Positions 9,170 to 17,267 of a stretch of 64,000 nucleotides of DNA are shown here, in pieces (positions within the stretch are counted from its first letter, which is position 1; every line of letters begins with the position of its first letter). The DNA comes from Raoultibacter timonensis (GTDB lineage Bacteria > Actinomycetota > Coriobacteriia > Coriobacteriales > Eggerthellaceae). The position numbers were made by a program, and so were the translations under genes. Below the pieces are notes generated by a model that made no database searches, was not told where the DNA came from, and saw only the letters and a program-made list of their open reading frames with translations. The DNA lies in assembly GCF_900240215.1 (NCBI RefSeq), contig NZ_LT964681.1, positions 907,540 to 971,539 on the forward strand, read 5' to 3'.

Positions 9170-10492
9170 CTAATCGGCGATGTTGAGGCGGATCTCCGTT
9201 GTCGATCCGGGATCGATGCCGACGGCTGCAACGTCTGCAGGCGCAGGGTTTGCCGCGCGGGCCCGCTGTTGACTCGGCTGCCCGCTTCCGCTCGCTTGGC
9301 GGTTCGCAGCCGACTGCAGCAGGGCGGTCCGCAGTATCTTGTCGTTCTCGATACGAGCCATGAGCTCGGGCCATACGAACTGGAACTCGAAGTATTTCGA
9401 GCAGTTGCGCTGAGCGTACGTCGTAGCCTCGCCCGTCGCGGCTTTTGCCGCCTTGCGGTAAGCCTTCTTGTCGGGGCGCGCGAGGCTGCGCAGAAACGCC
9501 GTCGTGCGAATGCGGCTCTTGATACCGGGCTCGAGGAACGGCCCCGGATAGGGCTCGAGCGACGACGGCTTCACCTGCATGAGGTCGATCTGCGTGCGGC
9601 TGTACTCCATCTTGCGGTACTCGTAGAGCCAACGGAAGATGTCCTGGCGAAAACGCGTGCCCTCGCTCGGCGTCTCGGGGGGCAGATGCACGAGGCTCCA
9701 CTGATTGTCGAACCAGATATCCGAGCCGTACATGCGCAAGCCCAACAGGTAGTCGAGGTCTTCGCCGCGCGGAATCCACGGATCGAAGCTCACGCGCTTG
9801 AACGCCTCTTTATGAAGCGCGAGACAACCGCCGCATACGTGGTTCGATCGCGAAAGCCGCGGCCCCTGCATAGCCTTGGTGATCCACTTGTTGAACGCTT
9901 TACCCTGCTGCCAAAAGTGGTTGTACCACTTGTCCATGCTCTTCGAGAGGTAGGTGCCCTCGGAATTGTAGTAAAAGCCCGTCTTGGCGAGAATCGGGAT
10001 GCCCTTTTTCGTAAGCTTCCCGATACCGTACATTGCCCGTTGGAGAAAATCCGGATCCTCGATGATCTCGTCATCGTCGACGAATACGACCGAATCGAAA
10101 CCAAGCGTATTGGCCACCACCAATCCGAGATTGCGAACCGCTCCGTACCCGGAAAGGCCGATCTCCTTGTTCATGCGGCCGAGTCCTAGCTGCTCCATAC
10201 GCTGTTGGATGAGTGCGTGCTCGGGAGCCCCGATGACTACGACGTTCAGGCTCGGGAACTGGGAGGCTATCGCCTGCACCTTCTCGGCAGCCTGGTTTTC
10301 TATCGAAGGCTCGCTCACAACGAGAATCGCGATCTGGCCGAGACCCTGCACCTTCTGCAGAGAATCGAGGCAACGACCCAACTCCCCCGCTTGGGTAAGC
10401 GGCGTTGTGTGATCGTACGTGGCGAGAATGTTGCCGCCTTCTTTTCTGCGGCGCGCCGATATATAAGTCGGGATGACGATTACCGGGTTCAT
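9170..10492 (-). CDS. Glycosyltransferase-like protein (GT-A fold)
   Basis: 440 aa. The N-terminus 'MNPVIVIPTYISARRR' and the metal-binding acidic motif 'VVFVDDDEIIEDPDF' near residue 137 fit a GT-A nucleotide-sugar transferase of the family-2 type. No membrane helix is evident, and the last ~60 residues are Gln/Ala/Pro-rich and probably disordered. The ATG at 10492 has AAGGAAACGA just upstream; an in-frame start 60 nt earlier has no ribosome site. It lies alone between QueT and the TauE/SafE gene. It probably adds sugar to a surface polymer or lipid; donor and acceptor are unknown. Confidence 0.7.
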   Translation of the reverse strand: MNPVIVIPTYISARRRKEGGNILATYDHTTPLTQAGELGRCLDSLQKVQGLGQIAILVVSEPSIENQAAEKVQAIASQFPSLNVVVIGAPEHALIQQRMEQLGLGRMNKEIGLSGYGAVRNLGLVVANTLGFDSVVFVDDDEIIEDPDFLQRAMYGIGKLTKKGIPILAKTGFYYNSEGTYLSKSMDKWYNHFWQQGKAFNKWITKAMQGPRLSRSNHVCGGCLALHKEAFKRVSFDPWIPRGEDLDYLLGLRMYGSDIWFDNQWSLVHLPPETPSEGTRFRQDIFRWLYEYRKMEYSRTQIDLMQVKPSSLEPYPGPFLEPGIKSRIRTTAFLRSLARPDKKAYRKAAKAATGEATTYAQRNCSKYFEFQFVWPELMARIENDKILRTALLQSAANRQASGSGQPSQQRARAANPAPADVAAVGIDPGSTTEIRLNIAD

Positions 10493-10641
10493 TCGTTTCC
10501 TTATAACGATGGATATACGCAGATATTGTATCCGTTTTGCACTCTGCAACACCGCGCTCCATCGAAATAGCAGTCTGCCAAACTAAAGGTTACGGCGAAC
10601 CCAATCGAGGGAATTACTTCGGGTATATCGGAATGTTGTTC

Positions 10642-11223
10642 TTAAGCCCGTTTTTCGATACGAGGCTCATCAGCTATACCGAATCTCTTCAGCGCCTTAA
10701 GCAACGGCAAACCCAACGCATAGACGACAAGCGCTTCGCCGATGCCTGTTGCAACCACCCCGAACAGATACATGGGAATATACGCCCCGTCGAGGCTGAT
10801 GTCAGTGAAAGGAATCGTGTAGAAGCCAAGCCCCTGGAGCAAGATCGGGAGATATGCCGGAACGATGAGCGCGTTTGCCAGCACGGGGCCCAAAAGCGCA
10901 ACCTTCGGGCGGCTGCGGAACTTCCAGCACCACAGCGCCCCCACGCAGGTAGCCAAACTACCGAACACGACATCGAGCAGGCCGAGCGCACCGGTTCCGT
11001 TGATGGCAAGCGAAACGAGATTTGCAATAACGCACCCGATGGTAAGACCGGGCACCGCTGCCGGGGTGAGCACGGCAAGCACGCATACCGCCTCCGAGAT
11101 GCGGAATTGAATCGGACCCCAGGCAAGGCCCTGCAACAGGAACATGGTGATGAGCGTTGCCGCCGCGTAGACAGCAGCGATCATGCCCGCTTGGGCGACG
11201 TAGGACGTCTTCTTGTTTCTCAC
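10642..11223 (-). CDS. queT: QueT-type queuosine-precursor transporter (ECF S component)
   Basis: 193 aa, about six membrane helices, matching the QueT family (formerly COG4708). These are substrate-binding S components that pair with a shared energy-coupling-factor module to import preQ0/preQ1-type queuosine precursors. The typical 'GLAWGPIQFRISEA' loop follows helix 2. The start is the GTG at 11223, with AAAGGAG 6 nt upstream; an earlier GTG at 11244 would bury that site. No ECF ATPase or T component is nearby, as expected for a group II system. A structured leader of about 140 nt with an extended -10 promoter precedes it. Confidence 0.87.
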   Translation of the reverse strand: MRNKKTSYVAQAGMIAAVYAAATLITMFLLQGLAWGPIQFRISEAVCVLAVLTPAAVPGLTIGCVIANLVSLAINGTGALGLLDVVFGSLATCVGALWCWKFRSRPKVALLGPVLANALIVPAYLPILLQGLGFYTIPFTDISLDGAYIPMYLFGVVATGIGEALVVYALGLPLLKALKRFGIADEPRIEKRA

Positions 11224-11378
11224 GGTATTCTCCTTTTTCCTCACGGCATAAGCCGCGGGCTATGGGCAACGAATAAACCGCGAGAGCAGGGCCCATCGAT
11301 GCAAACGCGGGTGCTCGGCTTCCGACGGGCACATGCACCCGAAATCACCGGAACCAAACACGAGGTGGCAGTATAGCA
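11224..11378 (-). promoter_or_regulatory. Promoter and structured leader of queT (possible preQ1 riboswitch)
   Basis: An extended -10 element TGCTATACT (11370-11378) starts a leader of about 140 nt. The leader can form GGGTGC/GCACCC, then ATGGGC/GCCCAT around a 23-nt loop, then a small CGGC-TTAT-GCCG hairpin immediately ahead of the AAAGGAG ribosome site. A large stem-loop plus a small hairpin abutting the Shine-Dalgarno resembles preQ1-II layout, and preQ1 elements commonly control queT. I could not match the conserved core bases, so this is a candidate only. Confidence 0.35.
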
Positions 11379-11937
11379 GACATTGTTGCAGATGTCGCCA
11401 ACGAGGTTCGGGACCGCCGTAACGCAAAGGGCGCTATCGCATCTCCCCTTGGAACTCGGCATCAGCACGATCGGCATGTACCGCACGCTAAGCGGCTACG
11501 CGCTCTTGAGCAACGCCCCCGCAGCGCTCGGCCAGGCTATGGGAGGTGCCGGATATCCGCTCATGTGCATTCTCATGATATTGGCGGCGGGTTCGACACT
11601 CGATTCTGCCTTCGCGAGCCTCTCGTAATTCACCGCGCAGGATGCACCGATGCTGCTCGGCCACAAGATAAGCGGCAAGAGCGCCGACATGCTCGGAGCA
11701 AATCTCTACGGCGCGATTTTCTGCTGGATCGGCTACATTGCTCCTTCTCTTGTTGCGCAGGCAGTTGAAAAATCGCGGGACATCAAACCTGTTTGGAAGG
11801 GTCTTTCCCAAACTCAAATCGCCTTCGACAAAGAGCATGGAACCGGCAGATTCGCGCCAACTGAGAAGATTTACGACGATTCGCACCTTACCGACGCTGA
11901 ACATCTTGTGGGCAAACGCAGCGCCGAAGCGTAGGGG
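11377..11937 (+). pseudogene. Decayed membrane transporter-like gene
   Basis: Translation gives coherent coding in one frame from about 11440 ('LELGISTIGMYRTLSGYALL'), broken by a TAA at 11626-11628 after 'STLDSAFASLS', then continuing in the same frame ('FTAQDAPMLLGHKISGKSA...') to a TAG at 11935. Upstream, a different frame reads 'ADIVADVANEVRDRRNAKGA', suggesting a further frameshift near 11445. No intact N-terminus is present. The hydrophobic segments look like the C-terminal part of a multi-helix transporter, perhaps sodium:solute symporter-like, but I do not recognise the family with certainty. A strong terminator follows, as expected for a once-functional gene. Confidence 0.6.
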
Positions 11938-11956
11938 GTTCGATTATTAGTTGCAT

Positions 11957-11995
11957 AAAGAGCGGATGCCCGCATGAAGCATCCGCTCTTTTTTT
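11957..11995. terminator. Bidirectional rho-independent terminator
   Basis: Perfect stem AGAGCGGATGC / GCATCCGCTCT with a 9-nt loop followed by seven T on the plus strand and TTTAT on the minus strand. It sits between the decayed plus-strand gene and the 3' end of the minus-strand flavoprotein and serves both. Confidence 0.9.
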
Positions 11996-12053
11996 CAGGC
12001 GGTACGCATTCGGCGTTATGTGCAGACTTTCGGATTTCGCTGGTTGTACTCGC

Positions 12054-13628
12054 CTACTCCCCGCTTATGTATGCATGGGCCGTGTTGGCGGCCGTGCGGG
12101 CGCTGTTGATACCATGGCAGCTCATCGAACCGTTGATATCGAGGCCGTATACGTGGTTGTACAGCATGCCGCCATCTGCTCCGACGGCAAACAGATTTTC
12201 AAACGCTTGGTCGCGACCCGGCTTCTTCACGCGGAACTGACGATCAGTCTTCACGCCGCCGGAGTACAATCCCTCAAGAGCGCCGCGAATAAGGCCGCAA
12301 TAGAACGGAGGAGTGGATATCTCCATCAAATACTGGGGATCCTTACCATAGTCGTCATCGCTTCCCTTTGCTGCATGCTCGTTGTAGATTTTCACATTTT
12401 CAAGGAACAAGTCCTTTTCAACTCCCATGATATCAACGAGCTCCTCGAGCGAATCCGCCTTGTAGGCATCATCGCCCTTCTCGATCATCTCATCCCAAAG
12501 CTGGGCGGCTTCCTCGTCGCCATCGAGCATCGTTTCGAGAATTTTCGAATCCATGATGGTCCAACACGTACCGCCGTTCAAGCGTACGGGAACGTTCTGG
12601 AGCTCCATGTTATGCGTGTATGCCGAGCACGCTTCGTCGGAAAAACGCTCGCCGTGAATATCAACCCACAGGCTCGGTCCGCCCCAGCAGAGCTTGTCCC
12701 AAATGGGGCCCCAAGGTCCAGCGGATCCGATGATGTTGGTCATACCGAAAGCCGATGCTCCGTGCTCAATGCCGCCCGCATTGATGGCCATGGTGACGCC
12801 GTCGCCGTAGTGCCCGGGCGTGCCGATGATGCGAATGTCGTTCAGATCGACTCCGTACTTGCCCATGCGCTCCTCGTCTTCGCCAAATCCGCCCGTTGCA
12901 ATAATGACGGCTTTCGCGTTGATTTTGATGGTGTCACCATAGGTGTCGGTGGCATACGCGCCAATGACATTACCCGACTCGTCCAAGATAAGATCACGTC
13001 CACGCGTATTGAGACGGAGGTTCACGCCGTACTCGCGCAGTTTCTTTTTCATTGCCGGGAAGTAGCCTACGCCAGCGGCTCCCCCTTTGTACACGAAGTC
13101 GAAACTGAATTCAGCACGATAACGTCCTGCCTTGTACATCTCGAGATACGCAGGGTCAAGATCCTCGATCGCCTCGTATTCGACGCCATTGTCGATAAGC
13201 CACTGCACGTTCTCAGCTGCATGTCCAACCATATCGTGAACCAGCAGCGGATTAATGGTATATGCCTGAGATTTGGTCTCGAATGTGACCATTTCGCCGA
13301 GCGTAGTCTCCGAAGAATTGGGATGCAGGCCATAGGCGTTCGTGCATTCGACGCCAGTACCGTTGCCGCCCAGAGCAGATTGCCCCTCGATTAGCAGCAC
13401 ATTATCGCCGTTTTCGCCCGCCTGCACAGCCGCGCACGTGCCCGAAAGGCCACCGCCGATGATCAACACATCGCAAGTAAGTTCCTCGGATACCTGATTA
13501 GCGTAGTCGGTTTTCTTATCGGCCTTCTTGTCGGCAGCGTATGCCAGATTCGTAGCAGCGCCCATAGCTATGGCCGCACCGGCTGCGCCCGCACCAAGCA
13601 AAAAGTTTCTTCTCGTAAGTTCAGCCAT
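12054..13628 (-). CDS. Tat-exported FAD-dependent reductase (fumarate reductase flavoprotein family)
   Basis: 524 aa. Tat signal 'TRRNFLLGAGAAGAAIA' with an AxA cleavage site (LAYA-AD), so it is released rather than lipidated. FAD_binding_2 (PF00890) follows: dinucleotide-binding 'IIGGGLSGTCAAVQAGENG' near residue 55 and a C-terminal flavin-contact segment 'LFAVGADGGM...GLDINGSM'. There is no FMN-binding or haem domain, so electrons must come from a separate carrier. Family members reduce fumarate, urocanate or other enoates at the cell surface during anaerobic respiration. It is preceded on the same strand by a small lipoprotein and a LuxR regulator. The start at 13628 has GAGGGAAG upstream; a TTG at 13646 is rejected because it contains that site. 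The substrate is not predictable. Confidence 0.88.
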   Translation of the reverse strand: MAELTRRNFLLGAGAAGAAIAMGAATNLAYAADKKADKKTDYANQVSEELTCDVLIIGGGLSGTCAAVQAGENGDNVLLIEGQSALGGNGTGVECTNAYGLHPNSSETTLGEMVTFETKSQAYTINPLLVHDMVGHAAENVQWLIDNGVEYEAIEDLDPAYLEMYKAGRYRAEFSFDFVYKGGAAGVGYFPAMKKKLREYGVNLRLNTRGRDLILDESGNVIGAYATDTYGDTIKINAKAVIIATGGFGEDEERMGKYGVDLNDIRIIGTPGHYGDGVTMAINAGGIEHGASAFGMTNIIGSAGPWGPIWDKLCWGGPSLWVDIHGERFSDEACSAYTHNMELQNVPVRLNGGTCWTIMDSKILETMLDGDEEAAQLWDEMIEKGDDAYKADSLEELVDIMGVEKDLFLENVKIYNEHAAKGSDDDYGKDPQYLMEISTPPFYCGLIRGALEGLYSGGVKTDRQFRVKKPGRDQAFENLFAVGADGGMLYNHVYGLDINGSMSCHGINSARTAANTAHAYISGE

Positions 13629-13679
13629 GTTTCTTCCCTCTTTCAAAACGTAGCGGTTTGTTGGTCAGTATTCCCGGAG

Positions 13680-14144
13680 CTATTTGAAATCGCCGTCGGC
13701 ATACGTGATGTTCTTCGAATCGACAACGGCATCCAGACTCTTGATGGTGTAGGTGTTCAGTTTTGTGAACTCGTGGGTTGCGCCGATTTCCGCACCCTGG
13801 GTCGTCGCAATATCCACTGTCATGGTCAGGCTCTCGATGTTGAATCCGGTAAGCTTGCTCAGATCGGCGATGTAATCTGCATATTGAGAATCATCGCTTG
13901 AAATGGTAAGCGGGCTATCATCTGCCGACACATCCCAATCAACAAGCGCGAGCTCGTTTGCGGCAGTTTTCACTAACGTCTTCGTAGTCATGGTTGCCTC
14001 ATCGGTAGCAGTCGCACCACCACCTGAAGAACTCGAACCCGAGCTGCATGCCGCAAGCATGCCAAACGACAGAACCGCAACAACTGCCAATGCAATGATC
14101 GTTGCCAAGCGAGTGCACGCGTTGCCTCTTGCTTTTTCTTTCAT
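13680..14144 (-). CDS. Small Ser-rich lipoprotein upstream of flavoprotein
   Basis: 154 aa. Hydrophobic signal with lipobox LAAC (about residue 33), then a Ser/Gly/Thr linker and a ~110-residue domain of unknown fold with 'LALVDWDVSADDSP' and 'YTIKSLDAVVDSKNI'. No haem (CxxCH) or FMN-binding motif is present. The ATG at 14144 is chosen because AAGGG lies 7 nt upstream. It ends 51 nt before the flavoprotein gene and should be in the same transcript. Being membrane-tethered, it may hold or assist the soluble reductase, or bind the acceptor molecule; this is inferred from position only. Confidence 0.7.
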   Translation of the reverse strand: MKEKARGNACTRLATIIALAVVAVLSFGMLAACSSGSSSSGGGATATDEATMTTKTLVKTAANELALVDWDVSADDSPLTISSDDSQYADYIADLSKLTGFNIESLTMTVDIATTQGAEIGATHEFTKLNTYTIKSLDAVVDSKNITYADGDFK

Positions 14145-14379
14145 GGTACTTCCCTTCTCCTTGATTCCTTCCCTAGATGCCCCACCCATGCATTAGGTGA
14201 CGACACCCGTCAATTGAAGGAAATTCACGAAGGGGTTTCTTCATCACTTGCGGGCGTTTTTCAATAAATCACCCGATTGTGATGAGATTACGAACGGACT
14301 AGACGATATGTCACCCAAGAATTGCTGAAATCGTTATCGGCAAAACAAGGCGGATGGGGCAATTCGCCGAGCGCCCGCA

Positions 14380-15879
14380 TTAGCGGTGTAGCACAAGATC
14401 CAAAAGCTCTTGGCGATTGTGCACATCGAGCTTCGTATAGATATGACGCACGTGGCTTTTCACAGTGTTGTCCGATACGCACAGATGCTCGGAAATATAC
14501 GGAACGCTCCGCCCTTCGACAAGAAACGAAAGCACTTCCGTCTCTCTCTTCGTGAGAAAATGACGGCCCGCAAGCTCTTCGACCGACCCGCCCGGCGAAA
14601 CCGATGCCGACTGAAAGGCGCTCGCAGAATCTCGCTCGTCACTGCTGTCTGCAACATTGATCGCAGACGCAAACTCGATTTCAAGCGAATTCAGATCATC
14701 GTTGACAGGGTCCCTTTTCTCGGTAAAGCTCAGCATGAGAACGAACAAGAGCCCACCGAGGATGATACAAACCGCCAACGCAGCACTGCTTTCTCCACAG
14801 GCGATGCCGAGCACGGTCCCCACGAATATCCCCAGTTGATCGACTGCGTCGACAATACAGATGGTTTTTAGAAGCGAGAGGTTCGCCTTTCTGCTCAAGA
14901 TGATGATTATCGCCCAAATGACAAGATCGAAGCATGCGTATCCGGCAAGAAACAAACACTCCGGCACGATGGTTTCTGCTTCGCCCAGCATTGCCAACGA
15001 CGGGCTGGCCAGCAACCCAAACGTCATGAACAGCAACGCAAAACGCAAAATGGAATACGGCCGCTGAGAATAGCGAATATAGCCCACCAGTACAGCCAGG
15101 CTTACAACGGCGCGGATGGCAAGGGATAGGTAGTCGAGATCCGACCCACCGAACCCGCTGTCGAAAACCGTTCGATAATTCACGAATCCGAACGAACAGC
15201 ACACAACAAGCAATATGATGAGAAACCGCGGGTTATACCGCGCTATCCCCGTGCCGCTCAAGGCGCGAGAACCCCTCAGCTTCTTCTCGGTTTCATCCGC
15301 AAGCGCATCTACGAGCATCCTGTTCTGCCTGCGCGCAGAAAAAACCGCGTAGCAACACGCGGAAGAGAGCGGGAGAGCAAGCGCGAAAACCACCGAGGGC
15401 TGCGGCTGGAGAAACATAACAAAGAGAATCGCAAGCAGATTGAGCGGCAGCGCAGTAGCGATATGCACGAGAGCGTTCGTCGTTCCCTCGCAGGTAATAA
15501 GTCCGCCAACGGTTACGATCCCAGCACCTTGATAGACACCCACCAATACGCCACCGACAACGAGAAGCGGCGCAGAAGCCGTTTGCGCGCCCAGATACAT
15601 GAGAAGCGATCCGCCGCCGCCCGCCACGAGCGAAACCAGAGAAAACGCTTTCGCGGATACGGCCCGCGCACGCCAGGCTGGGCACAATGCGAGTATGCAA
15701 AGAACGACAGCGCTCACCGCTAGCGAAAGAGCAAGCGGCATAACGTCGGCAGGTATGCCCACAGCCGAAAACAACGCGGGACTGAAGGGCACGACGTCGA
15801 ACCACGACCAGTAGAACGACGACACAAGCAACGCAACAGGAGATATGTTGCCCGTAAATCTGTCGAGGAGTTTCTCCAT
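14380..15879 (-). CDS. Membrane-bound LuxR-type transcriptional regulator
   Basis: 499 aa. Residues ~15-400 form about 12 hydrophobic helices with an MFS-like look; the C-terminus carries a LuxR helix-turn-helix 'TKRETEVLSFLVEGRSVPYI...DNTVKSHVRHIYTKLDV'. This architecture is typical of Eggerthellaceae, where such proteins probably sense a small molecule at the membrane and control an adjacent reductase. Here the lipoprotein/flavoprotein pair lies downstream on the same strand. A perfect TATAAT (15886-15891) ends only 6 nt before the ATG, pointing to a leaderless mRNA. The tail of a second LuxR gene lies divergently just upstream. Confidence 0.88.
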   Translation of the reverse strand: MEKLLDRFTGNISPVALLVSSFYWSWFDVVPFSPALFSAVGIPADVMPLALSLAVSAVVLCILALCPAWRARAVSAKAFSLVSLVAGGGGSLLMYLGAQTASAPLLVVGGVLVGVYQGAGIVTVGGLITCEGTTNALVHIATALPLNLLAILFVMFLQPQPSVVFALALPLSSACCYAVFSARRQNRMLVDALADETEKKLRGSRALSGTGIARYNPRFLIILLVVCCSFGFVNYRTVFDSGFGGSDLDYLSLAIRAVVSLAVLVGYIRYSQRPYSILRFALLFMTFGLLASPSLAMLGEAETIVPECLFLAGYACFDLVIWAIIIILSRKANLSLLKTICIVDAVDQLGIFVGTVLGIACGESSAALAVCIILGGLLFVLMLSFTEKRDPVNDDLNSLEIEFASAINVADSSDERDSASAFQSASVSPGGSVEELAGRHFLTKRETEVLSFLVEGRSVPYISEHLCVSDNTVKSHVRHIYTKLDVHNRQELLDLVLHR

Positions 15880-15885
15880 GAAATG

Positions 15886-15891
15886 ATTATA
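15886..15891 (-). promoter_or_regulatory. Consensus -10 box (leaderless promoter) of LuxR gene
   Basis: TATAAT on the minus strand with 6 nt to the ATG at 15879. Transcription from this box would start at or next to the start codon, giving an mRNA without a Shine-Dalgarno, and no such site is present. No good -35 is visible. Confidence 0.6.
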
Positions 15892-15902
15892 CCGTTGCGC
15901 AC

Positions 15903-16118
15903 ATAGCCGAAACAGCTCGATCGCCGAAAGAAAGCGAGATGCTGCTTTTGCTCGGGAAAAACATGCGGGCGCCCGAGATCGCCGATGAGCTCGGTGTTTC
16001 CGTCGACACGGTTCGATCGCACATCAAACACCTGTACGCGAAGATCGATGTGCATTCGCTCAAGGACGTGCACAAGCTCTTGAAGGGCGTGGTGGTTGAC
16101 GAACGGGAGATCGGCTGA
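15903..16118 (+). pseudogene. Orphan C-terminal fragment of a LuxR-type regulator
   Basis: One plus-strand frame reads a full LuxR helix-turn-helix: 'PKESEMLLLLGKNMRAPEI', 'LGVSVDTVRSHIKHLYAKI', then 'DVHSLKDVHKLLKG', ending in TGA at 16116-16118. There is no N-terminal sensor domain and no start with a ribosome site; coding similarity stops about 20 nt from the divergent LuxR gene start. It is the relic of another membrane-LuxR gene whose 5' part was lost, probably in the event that placed the 14380-15879 gene here. Confidence 0.75.
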
Positions 16119-16230
16119 GAAACGCAACCTGCGCCATGCTGCCGCACGGGATTCACCACGAAAACCCTTGTCGTACCCAACCGTTCTGCCAGATCTTCGA
16201 AATCAAGCGCTTAGTTCGAAACGCCTTCCT

Positions 16231-17124
16231 TCAGCCGTTGAATTCCGTGATTTTCTGCTCGATAAATGCGCGGAACTGCTCGAAGGCTTCGTTGTCGTTT
16301 CCGCGATTCCAAACGAAGAAATAGTCGATGCGATGGTTGGATTTGTACGGAATCCGAACCAGGTTGGGGCTTTCGATCCCGTATCCTTCAGGGAGGTTGA
16401 TGACTGCGCTACCGCGTTCAACCACGCTCAGAGCGCTCGGCTGGTGGAGGGTAACGACGGAATGAGGGGTCTTTCCGCGTTCCTCGAAGTCTCGGGCGAC
16501 GATGCTTTCGCGGGACGTGGGCTTGGTAAGCGGATACACGAAACCCTCGTCCAGCAGGTCATCGATGGTGATGCATGCACGGTTCGCCAGCGGATGCGTC
16601 TTCCCGACAAAGATGTTTTCTCCCATCGATGATGCAACGCGGCGCTTTTCCAGATAGGCCGGTATGAGTTCTTCACTGGTCACGCCGACGAAAACGCAGT
16701 CGACGCTCCCCGCGAAGAGCGCGTCAAAGAGCTGCGGCGAAGGTTGCTCGATAACATCCACCGCGATGCCCTCGCCGCAGTTCGATTCGTACTCCTCGAG
16801 CCATGGTGTCGTAATCTGATCCATGTACAGGTACTCGTATCCAACGGCGATCCTGCTGCTGTGGTTGTTCAGGGCTTTGCACTCTGCAATCCCCTTATCG
16901 ATAAGCAGGATCGCCTCGCGGGCTTTTTCGTAGAACAGATCCCCCGCCTTCGTAGGCGCAACTCGTCGTGTCGTGCGGGTGAAAAGCGGTCCGCCCAGCT
17001 CCTCTTCCAGTTGCGCCAGATGCCTGGTGATCACCGGTTGGGAAGTGTAAAGCTGCGCAGCGGCTGCGGTAAAGGACGCCGTTTCGTAGAGGGCGATAAA
17101 GCTTCTGAGCTGTTCGGTACGCAT
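16231..17124 (-). CDS. LysR-family transcriptional regulator
   Basis: 297 aa. N-terminal winged HTH 'LRSFIALYETASFTAAAAQL...SQPVITRHLAQLEEEL' (residues 5-45) and a LysR_substrate (PF03466) periplasmic-binding-like domain from about residue 90. The ATG at 17124 follows AGAGGGG by 5 nt; the upstream in-frame start at 17151 is less likely. It is divergent from the Tat flavoprotein at 17268, the standard arrangement in which a LysR protein activates its divergent neighbour in response to a substrate-like coinducer. An ATAC-N8-GTAT palindrome lies between the two starts (17170-17185). Confidence 0.9.
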   Translation of the reverse strand: MRTEQLRSFIALYETASFTAAAAQLYTSQPVITRHLAQLEEELGGPLFTRTTRRVAPTKAGDLFYEKAREAILLIDKGIAECKALNNHSSRIAVGYEYLYMDQITTPWLEEYESNCGEGIAVDVIEQPSPQLFDALFAGSVDCVFVGVTSEELIPAYLEKRRVASSMGENIFVGKTHPLANRACITIDDLLDEGFVYPLTKPTSRESIVARDFEERGKTPHSVVTLHQPSALSVVERGSAVINLPEGYGIESPNLVRIPYKSNHRIDYFFVWNRGNDNEAFEQFRAFIEQKITEFNG

Positions 17125-17169
17125 AGACGCCCCTCTCGGCCTATCATTCATACCAAACCATTATAAATC

Positions 17170-17185
17170 ATACTCGAATCGGTAT
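17170..17185. promoter_or_regulatory. Palindrome in the LysR/flavoprotein divergent region
   Basis: ATAC-N8-GTAT, 16 bp, in an AT-rich stretch 46 nt from the LysR start. The spacing is not the classical T-N11-A core, so assignment as the LysR site is tentative. Confidence 0.35.
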
Positions 17186-17267
17186 TTCTCTTTTTGTTCG
17201 GCAGGTTGTTAACTTATGGCAATGGGTTTTGGGAGGGACCAACCCGAAAACGTTAGAGGAGGATATC

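Noticed and set aside
8072-10189. 705-codon plus-strand open frame opposite the TauE/SafE and glycosyltransferase genes
   Set aside because: It is Arg/His-rich antisense sequence spanning two well-supported minus-strand genes and their gap, without a ribosome site or family; long antisense frames are expected at this GC content.
15720-16180. Minus-strand frames over the LuxR fragment
   Set aside because: The plus strand encodes an unmistakable LuxR helix-turn-helix here, so these are its antisense.
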